Of a DNA stretch of 64,000 nt, positions 54,276 to 64,000 are shown in pieces. Origin of the DNA: Peronospora farinosa (lineage: Eukaryota; Oomycota; Peronosporomycetes; Peronosporales; Peronosporaceae); contig CANTFK010000981.1 in assembly GCA_947646735.1 (NCBI GenBank), positions 124,001-188,000 of the forward strand, given 5' to 3'. Both the position numbers and the translations under genes were made by a program. Position 1 is the first letter of the stretch, and every line of letters begins with the position of its first letter. Under the pieces are notes generated by a model that saw only the letters and a list, made by a program, of their open reading frames with translations, did no database searches and was not told the origin of the DNA.

Positions 54276-55559
54276 TTACTTGCCAAAGCGGCGCTTACGG
54301 CGATTAAACTCAAGGATGATGCCTTGCACGTCATCCCGCGTCACCTCTGGCCACATTTTGTCCATAAAAATCAGCTCCGAGTACGCAATTTGATACAGTA
54401 AAAAGTTGCTGATGCGCAGCTCGCCTGATGTGCGAATGAGAATGTCCGGATCCGGCAGACCGCTGTTGCAACAGTGCAGTAGATACAAAGTACTTGTCAG
54501 TAGGTAATTGGCCATCTCGATACTATGTTAAGTACATGTCGTACGCTGTGAGCATGTGCTGACTGAGCAGGTCCTCGTTAATGTCGTCAACAGACGTTTC
54601 GCCTTTCGCAACCTCGGTAGCTATTTTCCTGCAGGCACCTACAATCTCGTCACGTGCGCCGTAGCTATCCAGATCATTATCAATAGCTTCTAGCATTAGC
54701 TCAGCAACTTTCACCAATAGAAACGATAAATAAATGACATCATACCTCACGCAGAGATTGAGACTAAACTTGGTGCAATGCTGCGTCTTGGTCTCAATCT
54801 CTTGAATGGCCTCAACAATATACATCGGAAGCTTTCGTCCATCGGACACTAGAACACGAACGCGAACATGTCGCTTCAGTGCCTCCGGCACAATCTCATG
54901 CATAAATTGGTTGAATAAAGTCATCAATGCGTCCACTTCCACTTGCTCCCGATCCCAGTTCTCTATATGACCACACGAGTCAGCATCCAGTCCATATCAA
55001 GATCCATATCACGAGATTATGCACCTGTCGAGAATGCAAATACCGTCAGCACCTTGATGCCCGCGTCGATGCACCATTCTGTAAAATTCACAAGCGTCCT
55101 ACTACCGTCCGAGTGTCCTCTCACCCCCTCCCCGTACTTTTCTTTCCCATAGCGTCTATTGCCATCCATGATCACTGCAATATGACCAGGAATCTTAAGC
55201 TCTCCTCGCAACATTGAGCTCCTCGTCTTCTTCCTCTCCAGTCCAGCATAATCTGCATTCAAAGGTCCACTCAACCAGCCCACAAGTCGCAAAATCGGCA
55301 CTTGTAGTATTCTACGCCAACACTTCGATTTTTCCAAGCCACTAAAGCCCGAGACCAGTGAGAAACTCAACAGCGTCAGCACAAACACGAGCGTGATGGG
55401 CATTCCAGCTAGCCACCACATTTCAAAGCCATTGTAGAAAGATCTGACTAGCTCCAAGTCACTTGTAGCACCCATACCACCATCTATTTGTGACAATGTA
55501 TTCCGTCCAATGTGCTCACGCTGCCAAACAATACCACTCGCGTTCTCATCCATGATCAC
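54276..55559 (-). CDS. DHDDS: Dehydrodolichyl diphosphate synthase (cis-prenyltransferase)
   Basis: Four exons (55559-55025, 54962-54746, 54664-54536, 54462-54276) give 355 residues in frame. After an N-terminal membrane segment ([17 protein letters not shown]) come the UPP-synthase family motifs: [20 protein letters not shown] with the catalytic Asp of [41 protein letters not shown], and [23 protein letters not shown]. The enzyme lengthens farnesyl diphosphate with cis-isoprene units to make dolichol for glycosylation at the ER. The C-terminus ends RRKRRFGK, including the RxG motif that lets eukaryotic and single-subunit enzymes be active. It is divergent from TrmB with a 190-bp shared promoter. 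Confidence 0.92.
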
Positions 55560-55644
55560 ACCACAGATAGCGTCGATTAAAAGAGTGCTGCCAAAGAGCT
55601 ACTGACTGACTGACTCGTATATAATTGCGCTATAAATTACTTAC

Positions 55645-55667
55645 AAACACCCTAATTTAGGGTGTTT
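55645..55667. promoter_or_regulatory. Perfect 23-nt palindrome in a bidirectional promoter
   Basis: AAACACCCTAA-T-TTAGGGTGTTT has 11-bp arms around one base. It sits between divergent DHDDS and TrmB genes, and a second taatttaggg copy lies at about 55690-55700. The TTTAGGG core equals the plant/oomycete-type telomere unit, which in other eukaryotes is also a promoter element near translation-related genes. A role here is inferred. Confidence 0.5.
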
Positions 55668-55749
55668 GGTATGACTTTATTGATATTTCTTAATTTAGGG
55701 TACCTAAATAAAGACCTGACATCAGCCAATCGAGTATATTAATCTGCAT

Positions 55750-56580
55750 ATGGCGTGCCTGTGGTCGCATTGGTCCCGGGGTGGAGCTATGATATCTATC
55801 ACGTGCATTCATAGCCAAAGATACATGCTACGGTCCTTTAGTGTGACGATACCGAAATTTGAAGTCAGTGGTGCATCGGGGTCATGTCCTTCTTCCAATT
55901 CTCCGTCGGGCTTTAAACGGTTCCGCCAGCATGTGAATCCACTCTCGATGGTCTATCGCCAGCCCGTTGAGATTCCAAATTGGACGCAATGTTTTGCTGA
56001 TACATCGCTACCCATTCACCTAGACATTGGTTGTGCTCGGGGCAAATACCTCATGGATGTGGCGATGTCACAAGCTACTGAACGAAATTTTGTTGGTGTG
56101 GAGATTCGTCGCAATGTGTTGCAGGAGGCAGAGCGAGAAGCGGAACAAAGAGGGCTCAAGAATTTGGCATTTGTGCATGCAAACATGAACATTCATCAGA
56201 TAAAACTGTTGCAGTCTCTACCTGCGCCTGTAACGAGTGTGTCTATCTTTCACCCAGACCCGTGGATGAAGAAGCGTCACATCAAGCGACGACTGGTGAC
56301 CCAAGAGTTTGTGGAAGAAATGGCCAGACAATTGGCGAATGGTACACCGATATTTGTGCAGACAGATGTGGAGGAATTGTTTGCGTACATGGTGGAGATC
56401 TTTGAGATGTCGAGACTCTATGACTTTGCTGCACATTATGAGAATCCACTGGGAATCCCTACAGACCGAGAAAAGTTTGTTTCTAAGGAAGGAGGAGACA
56501 TCTTTCGGGTCAAATTTATTGTGGATAAGCCTGCAAAGGAGGCAGAAAGTAAGATGCCGAGGCAGGACTTGCTCGAATAA
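55750..56580 (+). CDS. trmB: tRNA (guanine-N7)-methyltransferase, TrmB type
   Basis: A single exon of 276 residues. SAM-binding motif LDIGCARGKYLMDVA lies near residue 92, followed by NFVGVEIRRNVLQEAEREA. The family signature SIFHPDPWMKKRHIKRRLV lies near 163-181, and FVQTDVEELFAYMVE near 200. TrmB makes m7G46 in the tRNA variable loop. The form is the bacterial/organellar single-subunit type (HPDPW), not the yeast Trm8. The first 35-40 residues (SQRYMLRSFSVTIPKF) could be a mitochondrial targeting peptide; internal Met codons at 14 and 26 are alternative starts. Confidence 0.88.
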   Translation: MACLWSHWSRGGAMISITCIHSQRYMLRSFSVTIPKFEVSGASGSCPSSNSPSGFKRFRQHVNPLSMVYRQPVEIPNWTQCFADTSLPIHLDIGCARGKYLMDVAMSQATERNFVGVEIRRNVLQEAEREAEQRGLKNLAFVHANMNIHQIKLLQSLPAPVTSVSIFHPDPWMKKRHIKRRLVTQEFVEEMARQLANGTPIFVQTDVEELFAYMVEIFEMSRLYDFAAHYENPLGIPTDREKFVSKEGGDIFRVKFIVDKPAKEAESKMPRQDLLE

Positions 56581-56969
56581 TTCATACTGGTATGAACATT
56601 ATTGCTTCATTAATATGATAGGGAATGTGCATACGAAACAGCGCCTTTTGAAGCAAAGTGAAATGGAACGCATTGCAGTGCTGCATCGTGGTTTTAAATG
56701 TAGTTAATGGGCTTACCGCCGGTAGTTTATTGCGTTCAGAAATTGGCACTTTGTATGTTTACTACAAATTATGGCTTATTATTTTATACAGCCAAATCTG
56801 TAGCAATTGCAGTAGATTTAGAAGCACTAGATTAGACAGTCGATACTTAGGCTAATGGAAATCGAGTTGCCTAATTTTTAGACTTTCTAGTGCTAAAAAT
56901 TATCATCGGAATTTAAATCAAGGTAATAATGACAATATCATATTCTCTAGAGACCGGCACTAAGACGCC
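56581..56969. other. Intergenic, no gene seen
   Basis: Short AT-rich gap between TrmB and UreF, both on the plus strand. Confidence 0.5.
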
Positions 56970-57674
56970 ATGCTTGCGGGAGACTGGGCGCTATGGCAAA
57001 TGGTGGACTCGCTGTATCCAACTGGAGGTTTCGCACATTCTCTTGGACTCGAAGCTGCAATGCAGGAAGGTCTCTTGACTGCATCATCGCTGCGTGAATT
57101 TGTCTCAACTTCACTGCATCAGAGCGCTAACTTTGCGCTGCCGTTCGTCTTCTCTTCGCATCAGATAGCGACATCTGATTCTGAGTGCGTAGAATCAGTT
57201 CTGAGTCTCAATCGACGCGCCACCGCTGTCTATTCGAATCATGTCGCACGCAAGGCGTCGTTCGCCCAAGGCTCAGCGCTTGTAAGACTCGCACTATCAA
57301 CGTATGCGTCAACATGTCCACGTATTCCGACATTGTTAGCAATCCAGAAAGAGGCTAAACTGCGGGACAAAGGAGGCGTCCATCACGCTGTTATTTTTGG
57401 CGTGGTATGTGCATTGCTGGGCATAGACGTGGGGTCTACACAACGCATGTATCTATTCATGACTACACGTGACGTGTTAAGTGCTGCCACGAGACTCAAC
57501 CTCGTGGGCCCTTTAGAAGCTGCAAAGGTGCAATTTGACATGACGCCATTGTTGGAAAAGGTGTTTCTAGCTAAGATGAACCGAGAGGTGAAAGATTCCT
57601 ATTCGTCAGCACCCGTACTGGATCTCGTGCAAGCGATGCATGATCAGCTCTATACGCGTATCTTTAATAGTTGA
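56970..57674 (+). CDS. ureF: Urease accessory protein UreF
   Basis: A single exon of 234 residues. The N-terminus ALWQMVDSLYPTGGFAHSLGLEAAMQEG is the UreF signature (LxDSxxPxGGFAHSxGLE). The rest is helical, with NHVARKASFAQGSALVRLA and GGVHHAVIFGVVCALLGID. The family's length is about 230 residues. UreF works with UreD/UreH and the GTPase UreG to load nickel into urease. No other urease gene lies in the window, as usual for eukaryotes where these genes are dispersed. Confidence 0.9.
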   Translation: MLAGDWALWQMVDSLYPTGGFAHSLGLEAAMQEGLLTASSLREFVSTSLHQSANFALPFVFSSHQIATSDSECVESVLSLNRRATAVYSNHVARKASFAQGSALVRLALSTYASTCPRIPTLLAIQKEAKLRDKGGVHHAVIFGVVCALLGIDVGSTQRMYLFMTTRDVLSAATRLNLVGPLEAAKVQFDMTPLLEKVFLAKMNREVKDSYSSAPVLDLVQAMHDQLYTRIFNS

Positions 57675-58807
57675 AGAGGTCGTATCGTAATCGGATGATG
57701 TTGTCGTGTGCACAGTTTTGTGAGAGAGCTAAAGGCTCTGCTTACGTGACAAACCCAAATGTGCGAGGAAAATATGAGGCTGTGCACACATAAGAGGAAC
57801 CTGAGGCTGTGCACTTACAGGAGGAACCAAGTACATTTGCGAGTGAGGCTATCGTCTCCGAGACGATGGAATTTGCTCACGAGTATGTGTAATAACAGGC
57901 TCAGTTATTGCATTCATACAACGCTTCTAGGCTCACTGATATCGTTATTGTTTTGTACCTACATCTTGTCTGAACTGAACCGATTGGTTCCTGTATGGAA
58001 AACCTTCTGTCTGTTGCTGCTGTGTCAGCATTCTCCTTTTGCTTGTCGCTTGAGGGTTACGGTAGGGGTGAGTCCGTTACATTATGTAAGCCTTACCTAA
58101 CATTGGGGCGAATAGTAGCTTAGCTAAATATGTTACAAATATTATCTTAGCATATAATATTAAGCGTCAATGCGAATATTATCTTAGCTAATACGATTTA
58201 TAAATATTTTTTCGTTAATAATACTCACAATATTATCTTCAAACATAATTTTGTCGTTGTATCTTATATTAGTCATGAAATCAGCCTACGCGCTGACCAA
58301 TGAAGGATAGACGCGCGCAATGAGTGGAGGGCAAGTACTTAATATACATAGTTGCAGTTTAATATAGTTACGACAAGGTAAAACATATTAGCTTAATAAG
58401 ATAGTTAAATTACATAAGATACAGTTCTCTTTTCCTCTACTTCTAAGCGTGTCGTTTAGAGGCATAAGCTTTCTCTGCAAACCTCAGTGTACGTGAGGTT
58501 TCGGATCACCTACCTACACTGTTTCAGTCTAATCGGAGGTTGCCCCATTACAGGTGCGATTAGAACTCCAAAGCCTAATGTGTACAGCATAGCTCGTACG
58601 GTAATCCCTCAGTGCTTATTAGGCAAGCATGTTGATTCGACCGGTTTTCATGATCATATGAGGTCCACATGAAGACATGTAGTAGAAGGTAAATCCATCA
58701 CTTATAAATCTTTCTTCTAGTGCACAAGTGTTCTTCGCTCCATCGTTTCAAGCTATAACAGGTTATGAGTTTCTTAAAATTAAGATCATTACGCTCTTTA
58801 CGTGGCC
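57675..58807. other. Intergenic repeat-like sequence
   Basis: Holds a doubled ~27-bp unit (gaggctgtgcac...gaggaacc, 57775-57830) and repeats of aatattatcttagc (58140-58200). A TCCGTTACA that resembles an oomycete LTR end lies near 58074-58082. It may contain degraded retroelement ends. No gene seen. Confidence 0.4.
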
Positions 58808-58812
58808 GAAAA

Positions 58813-59046
58813 TGTTCGTGATACGTTAACACTGTAGTAAAAAAGTATTCTGACATTATGTTTTCGCTTACCTTCAGACCGGTCATTTGCGTGCCCCAAG
58901 CTGCGCTCACCCCGTGAGTTTCCTGTCCACTCAATCGGTTGGTTGCTGCACTAACACCTTGTCTACTCTATCTACATGCTAGGAGAACAGTGTCGCCAGC
59001 CGCCTCTCGCACCTTTTCGTGTCCAGGTGCAAATCTTCATTTAACA
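58813..59046 (-). repeat. 3' LTR of copia 2
   Basis: On the minus strand starts TGTTAAATGAAGATTTG and ends CGTATCACGAACA. The polypurine tract aaggaggag precedes it at about 59047-59056. Confidence 0.93.
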
Positions 59047-59069
59047 CTCCTCCTTGACTGCGGCACCAC

Positions 59070-60720
59070 CGTATGCCTTTCTGTCCTTCTCGGCTTCCGC
59101 CTCTATTCGAGGTTCATCAACACACACAGCAAGGCCAGCTTGGCTGCATCCACGGCCTTCGTCATTAGGTCTGCAAGCTAAGACTCAACCCGCACGTACT
59201 GCGCCTCTATGATCCCACGTCGCGCGTAATCACGCACAAACTTGAGGCGCACATCGATGTGCTTGGCTTTCAGGGATGACGCCTCGCCGTACAGCTGCGT
59301 GTTTGTCGACGTGGAGCGTCATCGGCAGTCCGGGTGGCAAACCAACTTCGCACAGCATCTGTCGAATGCCAAGCAACTCACGCGCCTGCTCCTAAGCTGC
59401 GACAAACTCCGCCTCCACGGTGGAGAGTGCGACGCCATCTTGTTTCTTGGCCGTCCAGCTTACTGCCATCCCGTTCAGGCGAATGACTCCGCCAGTCAGC
59501 GACTTCCGATCTGCCTTATCGGCAGCAAAGTCTGCGTCTGAGTACGACTCCAAAGTCACCGACTTGCCTGCATTCTTCGTTGGTGTCATACATAACTTGT
59601 ATTTCCGGGTGCCCTTCAGGTATCGCGCAATGCGCTTCGCGAGTTTGAAGTCGTGGACGCGCGGCTGGTGCGTCTGGCGCGTCACCTTGTGGACAGCGAA
59701 CGCAATGTCTGACCGTGTGCAGCGCGCCACCCACAGTAGGCTGCCAACGAGCGACTGGAAGCTCCGGATGCTAGGGCCCTCACCTTCTTCGGCGATCAGC
59801 AGCGCGCTGTCTGTTGTTGGGACTTCGTAGCAGTCCGCGCCAATGGGAGTGCGTGTCGAGTTCGCGTCGTCGAGTCCATGCTCTCTCAGGAGGTCATTTA
59901 TGGCGCCTTCTTGGTCGATCACGTAGCTGCCGTCGTCGTCGACCGCTACTCGCATCCCCAAAAATTTGTTCACGTGACCTAGGTCCTTAATGGACAGGCT
60001 GCCAAGACTCTTAAAGAAGCGATCAACCGCTGCCGCGTTCGTACCAGTTGCGAGTAAGTCATCAATGTAGACCCCTACCACCACGAGATCGCTTCCATCT
60101 TGCTTCCAGTACAGACACATGTCGGACTCGCACTACATGGAAACCGGCGTTGAGAAGGCGAGTGTGGAGCAATTGGCTCCACAGTCGGCCGGCCTGTTTG
60201 TGGCCGTACAAGCTCTTACGAAGTTGCAACGCAAGCTCGCTTACGTTCGTTGCTTCCAATTCGTTGACAGTGTCGCCGCTCACGTCCATTCCTTTGGGCA
60301 CTTGCAAAAGGATTTCGAGATCGGCCTCTTTGTCTGCCTTCACGTAGGCGTTTGGTATATCGCCATGCTTTGTGCCTACTCCCCACGTCGCCGCGAGAGC
60401 CAGGATAATTTTGACGGTCGACATATCCATCAAAGCAGCAAATGTGAGGACATAGTCAACTCCAAACACTTGCCCGTTCCCGCACGCTACGAGCCGTGCT
60501 TTCAGGCATTCGACGTAGTCGTCTTCGTCTTGTACACCCACTTCGTGTGGAGTGCATTGCTGTCTCTTGGACGTTTAATCAGGCGCCAGACGTCGTTGCT
60601 TTCAAGCGCTTCCAATTCTTCGCGCATTGCTTTCTACCAGTCGTTCTTTCGAGCTTCGCATCGCCTCGCCATAGTTCTTCGGATCACGCTCGTACACGTG
60701 GTAGACGGTGCTTGTGTTTC
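59070..60720 (-). pseudogene. pol: Copia 2 reverse transcriptase and RNase H
   Basis: RT motifs include LKARLVACGNGQVFGVDY, GDIPNAYVKADKEADL and SLYGHKQAGRLWSQLL. After a shift near 60130 come MCLYWKQDGSDLVVVGVYID and the DD of the active site. RNase H has VALSTVEAEFVAA followed by TAG at 59392-59394, where copia 1 has Ser (FVAASEQARE). The last part decays before the polypurine tract. Confidence 0.85.
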
Positions 60721-62343
60721 TCACTGGCTCCTCCTGTGCCGCGGTTTTCTGCGCGCGCTTCGCCGCGCCGCGCGTACCGTGTGACGAGCGCGTACACGAC
60801 TTCGTCTTTTGCCGCCCGCTGCTCAAAGCTGTCGTTGCTGTTTGCATCGTTGCTGATGCAGTTGCGCGTGATGTCGTTGACTCAGCTGCAGACTCCGTTC
60901 CCTCAGATGCAGTTGGCGCGTCTTGATCGTCGTATTCGAGTGCTCGCTGGAGCTGACTGTTCTGCTCGTCGCTAAGCGTCGCATTGTTTTTCACGTGCTG
61001 TGTGACGACCACGACGTTGTCTTTCTGCAAGAAAACTCGATACCCTTTGGTCTCGTCGCTTCTCCCGACGATGATACCCACTTGTGCCCTCTGCGCGAGC
61101 GAATTCTTGCGTGGGTCTCGGTAGACCGTGCAGGTCGAGCCAAAAACAACTACGTCGCGTAGATCAGGAGCCACCTTCGTGAGTAACTGTAGTGGCGATG
61201 CGCGGCGCAGGTTTGCGCTTGTCGGGCTTCGGTTCAAGATGTATACCGCGTATTCGACGGCATCGCCCCAGAAAGTCAAAGGGAGGCGACTTGCGAAAAT
61301 CATGGATCGAGCCATGTTAAGAACCGTCCGATGCATCCGCTCTGCCTTCCCGTTCGAGCTTGATTTCTCGCTTCTGAGACTTGACGCATGACTTTAGTGC
61401 GCTTACAAAAAAGGTCAACGTTCTAATACTCGCCGCCGCTGTCCGTTCGTAGTACGTGAATTCGACAATTGAATCGCCCTTCGAAAAACACTAGAAAATG
61501 CTCAAACTTCTTCTCTGCGCGGTCCTTTGTCGGATCCAGATACACGCGGCAGTAGTTGGACTTGTGGTCTACAAAGTTCACAAGGTATCGGTATCTTGGC
61601 GGTCCTTTGGCGTCACGGGTACCTTCAGGTCCGAGCAGATGCCCCCCCCCAAACCAATCGATTGGCGAGTTCATGCTAGTATCTTTGCGCGATTGAGCAT
61701 TCTTTGTCTGCTTTCCTTCGGCACACGACAGACATTTGAGTCTGCGTCGGTCCGTATGTTTGATTCCTGACGCGGGATCCTTCGCCATTCGCTCCACCGT
61801 GTCATACGACAGATGTCCGAGCCGCTGGTGAAATTGCGTGAGAGTCCCACTTTGCGTGTCTGACGTTGAGTCCGCCATAGCTTCATCGAACAAGATCGCC
61901 ATAAGAACGTCAGCTGGCGTGCTTATAACGCAGGATAAAACACTGTCTGTGCGTAGAGTACATTGTTCAGCATTGTCAAGTCGAAGGCCACTTCCCCTGT
62001 TGCTGCGTTTGACGAGTGCGCGCGTCGCACCGTCGTACACCAGGCCGAACCCCTCAAGTTCGAGTTTGCCGTACGACACAATGTTGCGCTCGAGTTGAGT
62101 CGCAAGGTAAACGTCGGTGAGCTTGACCGTGCGCTCCTTTCCACCTTCCATTACACATAGTCGGACGCTTCCAACTTTTGAAAGCGACAATGTCTCTCCA
62201 TCCGCCATGTTGCATTCGTGGCTGCAGTCCCGTGCATCCTCTAACAGAATTTCGTCGTTCACGAGGTGTCGACTTGATCCACTGTCTAAGATCCATTCGC
62301 ATTTCTTGTCGTTCGCATCTTCGACAGCGAGGACCAGATCCAT
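60720..62343 (-). pseudogene. pol: Copia 2 protease and integrase (stops and shifts)
   Basis: Protease motif WILDSGSSRHLVND lies near 62300-62260. The integrase zinc domain reads FHQRLGHLSYD and CLSCAEGK, with catalytic segments including LRTDSGGEY. A nine-C run (about 61640-61648) sits inside a shifted patch of the core. TAG at 61421-61423 and a shift near 61390 follow. The frame resumes as MHRTVLNMARSMIFASRLPL at 61336. Confidence 0.85.
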
Positions 62344-63644
62344 TCTCTTTCCATTGGGTGTCGGGCTCTTGTTCTTGCCTCCGACGTCGTTGATTGCCAG
62401 AACCAGATCTGCACCAACTCTATCACGACGTCCACCGTGGTTCTTCCTGTCTTTGCTGCGACAGTCGCTTTAAATGTGGCCAACTTTGCCACACCCGAAA
62501 CACGTGCGTGTCTCTTTCTTCGTTGAGGCCTCGTCGACGTGAGCCAAAACGTCTCGTCCGAGCGCACGACCCTTTTGCGACTCGACCTCCACAGACTGCG
62601 CGAAGTGGGCGATCTCCTCAGCTTGGCGCAAATGGTCGACCCGCGAGTTTTCGTACTTAGTCATGAGCACTGTGCTCAGGTCTGCTGACGCGTAGTGCAC
62701 GATGTTGTCGAGCATCTGTTGGTCCGCACCGCCGCACGCGTCGCTGACGGAAACCAAGTACAGATAGTGCTCTGGCCAGCTTTGCTTCGGTTCTTTACGC
62801 GCCGTAAAGAGCTGTATCGACTGCGATGCCGTGATCGTGGTATTGAAAGTCTGCAGGAGCCTTTCCATGACGTGGTCTAGCGTCGGTAGTTGCGTCCACC
62901 ACACCTCAAGCTGCTTGTTGTAGTAGCATTCTGCGGTACCGCTCAAGTAGTGTCCAAGCAAGTCTGCTTTAAAGTCCTCAGACCAGGCAAAGCCGCATGC
63001 GTGCTGGGCCATCGTTACCTGTCGGAGAAACGTACGCCCCCAGTCAAGGAAGCCGGAGCCGAGCCCATGGTACAGCTCGCTACCGTCGAACTTCCTGATT
63101 GTCAGCTTCTGCTGACGCGCATTTGGCACTCGATGCGCAGGACCCGCCGCCTGCTGATCTTGCTGCGGCGCCTGCTGCATTGGAAAGCGCTGTCGCGGTT
63201 CCGGTGCGACGTATTGAGGCCCGAGCGGTTCGACGTGCGCTGCATGCGCTGGTGACGCTACTTGTCGCCTCTGGGCGAGTTCCCAAGTGCGTCCAGGTTC
63301 AATGGGCCAGCGTTGCCCATGTTGCGACCGAGCAGAGAGGTAAAAAGTCCACTCTCGATAGCTCCTCGGAGTCGTTCGTTTTCGTCAATCTGCATCTGGG
63401 ACGACTCCATGCGCTCCATGCGGCCTTCGAGTCCCATCAGCATCTTGAGAATCCTCTCGTCTACGTCCTCGCCCCTTCCGTGGGTTGGCGGGTCAACGAC
63501 CATGGCAGGCGCCGTCACGGCCCTTTCGTGACCGGTGGCTGGCGGCGCCTGTGCCGTGTCGGTGGCGTTGTCGATGTTATTGGCGCTTGGGATCAAAATC
63601 TGTTCGTGATACGTTAACACTGTAGTAAAAAAGTATTCTGACAT
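62344..63644 (-). pseudogene. gag: Copia 2 gag with zinc knuckle (frameshift, nonsense codon)
   Basis: The frame starts MSEYFFTTVLTYHEQ within the LTR and shares [12 protein letters not shown] with copia 1. A shift near 63260-63220 separates it from the capsid part ([19 protein letters not shown]). The CCHC knuckle CFGCGKVGH is followed by Ile and a TAA (62470-62472) where copia 1 has Lys. The frame is open again straight after it (SDCRSKDRKNHGGR). Confidence 0.85.
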
Positions 63645-63834
63645 TATGTTTTCGCTTACCTTCAGCCCGGTCACTTGCGTTCCCCAAGATGCGCTCACCC
63701 CGTGAGTTTCCTGTCCACTCAATCGGTTGGTTGCTGCACTAACACCTTGTCTACTCTATCTACATGCTAGGAGAACAGTGTCGCCAGCCGCCTCTCGTAC
63801 CTTTTCGTGTCCAGGTGCAAATCTTCATTTAACA
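63601..63834 (-). repeat. 5' LTR of copia 2
   Basis: Near-identical to 58813-59046. The next minus-strand bases, GATTTTGATCCCAAG, align with the copia 1 primer site (GGTTATGAGCCCAAG), so the primer site has diverged or uses another tRNA. The ATG at 63644 lies inside the LTR and opens gag. Confidence 0.93.
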
Positions 63835-63839
63835 GAAAA

Positions 63840-64000
63840 GGCCCTGATACCAGTGCTCCTATGTCGCCGATACATGTGCTCCCTGCGGGCGCCGGCAAAT
63901 GCCCGTCGTCAAGAGGGCCCCCGTGATTATGATACAACTATCCAGTTCGAGGCCGACCTAGTGGTCTGCATTACCTTGTAGGTGAGCAGCTACTCCTGAC
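63840..64000 (-). other. Possible end of another LTR element interrupted by copia 2
   Basis: On the minus strand, TGGTATCAGGGCC (about 63852-63840) resembles an initiator-Met primer site (TGGTATCAGAGC) and follows a CA-type end. The copia 2 insertion lies immediately after it. The sequence on the other side (58807 downwards) would be the continuation. Weak evidence. Confidence 0.3.

Larger units (their letters stand above)
58813..63834 (-). mobile_element. Ty1/copia retrotransposon 2 (full length, decayed ORF)
   Basis: Two 234-bp LTRs (58813-59046 and 63601-63834) are flanked by an exact 5-bp duplication, gaaaa at 58808-58812 and 63835-63839. On the minus strand the order is gag, protease, integrase, RT and RNase H. 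The proteins are clearly related to copia 1 but diverged, and the LTRs are mostly unrelated in sequence. The RT active site is intact (YIDDLLATG). The frame is broken by shifts near 63260, 61640, 61390, 60640 and 60130, and by stops at 62470, 61423 and 59392. Confidence 0.95.

Noticed and set aside
58140..58200. Repeated aatattatcttagc as a CRISPR-like array
   Set aside because: Only a few irregular AT-rich copies with no constant spacer length, in a eukaryotic genome.

Overview
The window reads as nuclear DNA from an oomycete, most likely a plant-pathogenic Peronosporales species (Phytophthora or downy mildew type). The evidence is protein-coding genes with short GT-AG introns of about 48-103 nt, an oomycete transglutaminase elicitor carrying a Pep-13-like motif, an ACC deaminase gene, a remnant resembling oomycete LRR/TKL kinases, and a heavy load of LTR retrotransposons. 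The species cannot be fixed from sequence alone.

Left end (1-16 kb) is repeat territory. A minus-strand Ty3/gypsy element (gag and 5' LTR, 1-823) sits inside the pol region of a plus-strand copy of the same family (824-5660). That copy has a broken pol and an unusual antisense reading frame at its 3' end. Two solo LTRs in opposite orientation follow (6080-6648 with a perfect 5-bp target duplication; 8055-9185). Next is a complete but decayed Ty1/copia element (9479-14553, TSD AAAGT), then degenerate sequence.

The gene-rich part (16-57.7 kb) carries, in order: a tetraspan membrane protein (-), a SAMHD1-type HD phosphohydrolase (+), a cytoplasmic dynein intermediate chain (-), a decayed N-myristoyl-type gene (-), a CEP135/BLD10 centriole protein (+), ACC deaminase (-), the transglutaminase elicitor (-), an LRR/kinase pseudogene (-), a two-pore voltage-gated channel (+), a RING+PX protein (-), a protein with a split cytidine-deaminase domain (-), an ankyrin protein (-), a hAT DNA transposon remnant, ADA2 (-), a dehydrodolichyl-diphosphate synthase (-), TrmB tRNA methyltransferase (+) and UreF (+). 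These are ordinary single genes with no operon logic. Ciliary/centriolar functions (dynein IC, CEP135) fit a zoosporic ancestry. Only the elicitor, and perhaps ACC deaminase and UreF, point towards host or nitrogen interaction.

The right end (58.8-63.8 kb) is a second, minus-strand Ty1/copia element related to the first, with a perfect GAAAA target duplication. It appears to be inserted into another retroelement. No CRISPR, rRNA or convincing tRNA gene was seen. The strongest candidates for new biology are the long antisense ORF of the gypsy family, the deaminase protein with its interrupted zinc site, and a short coding-compatible block conserved inside otherwise different copia LTRs.
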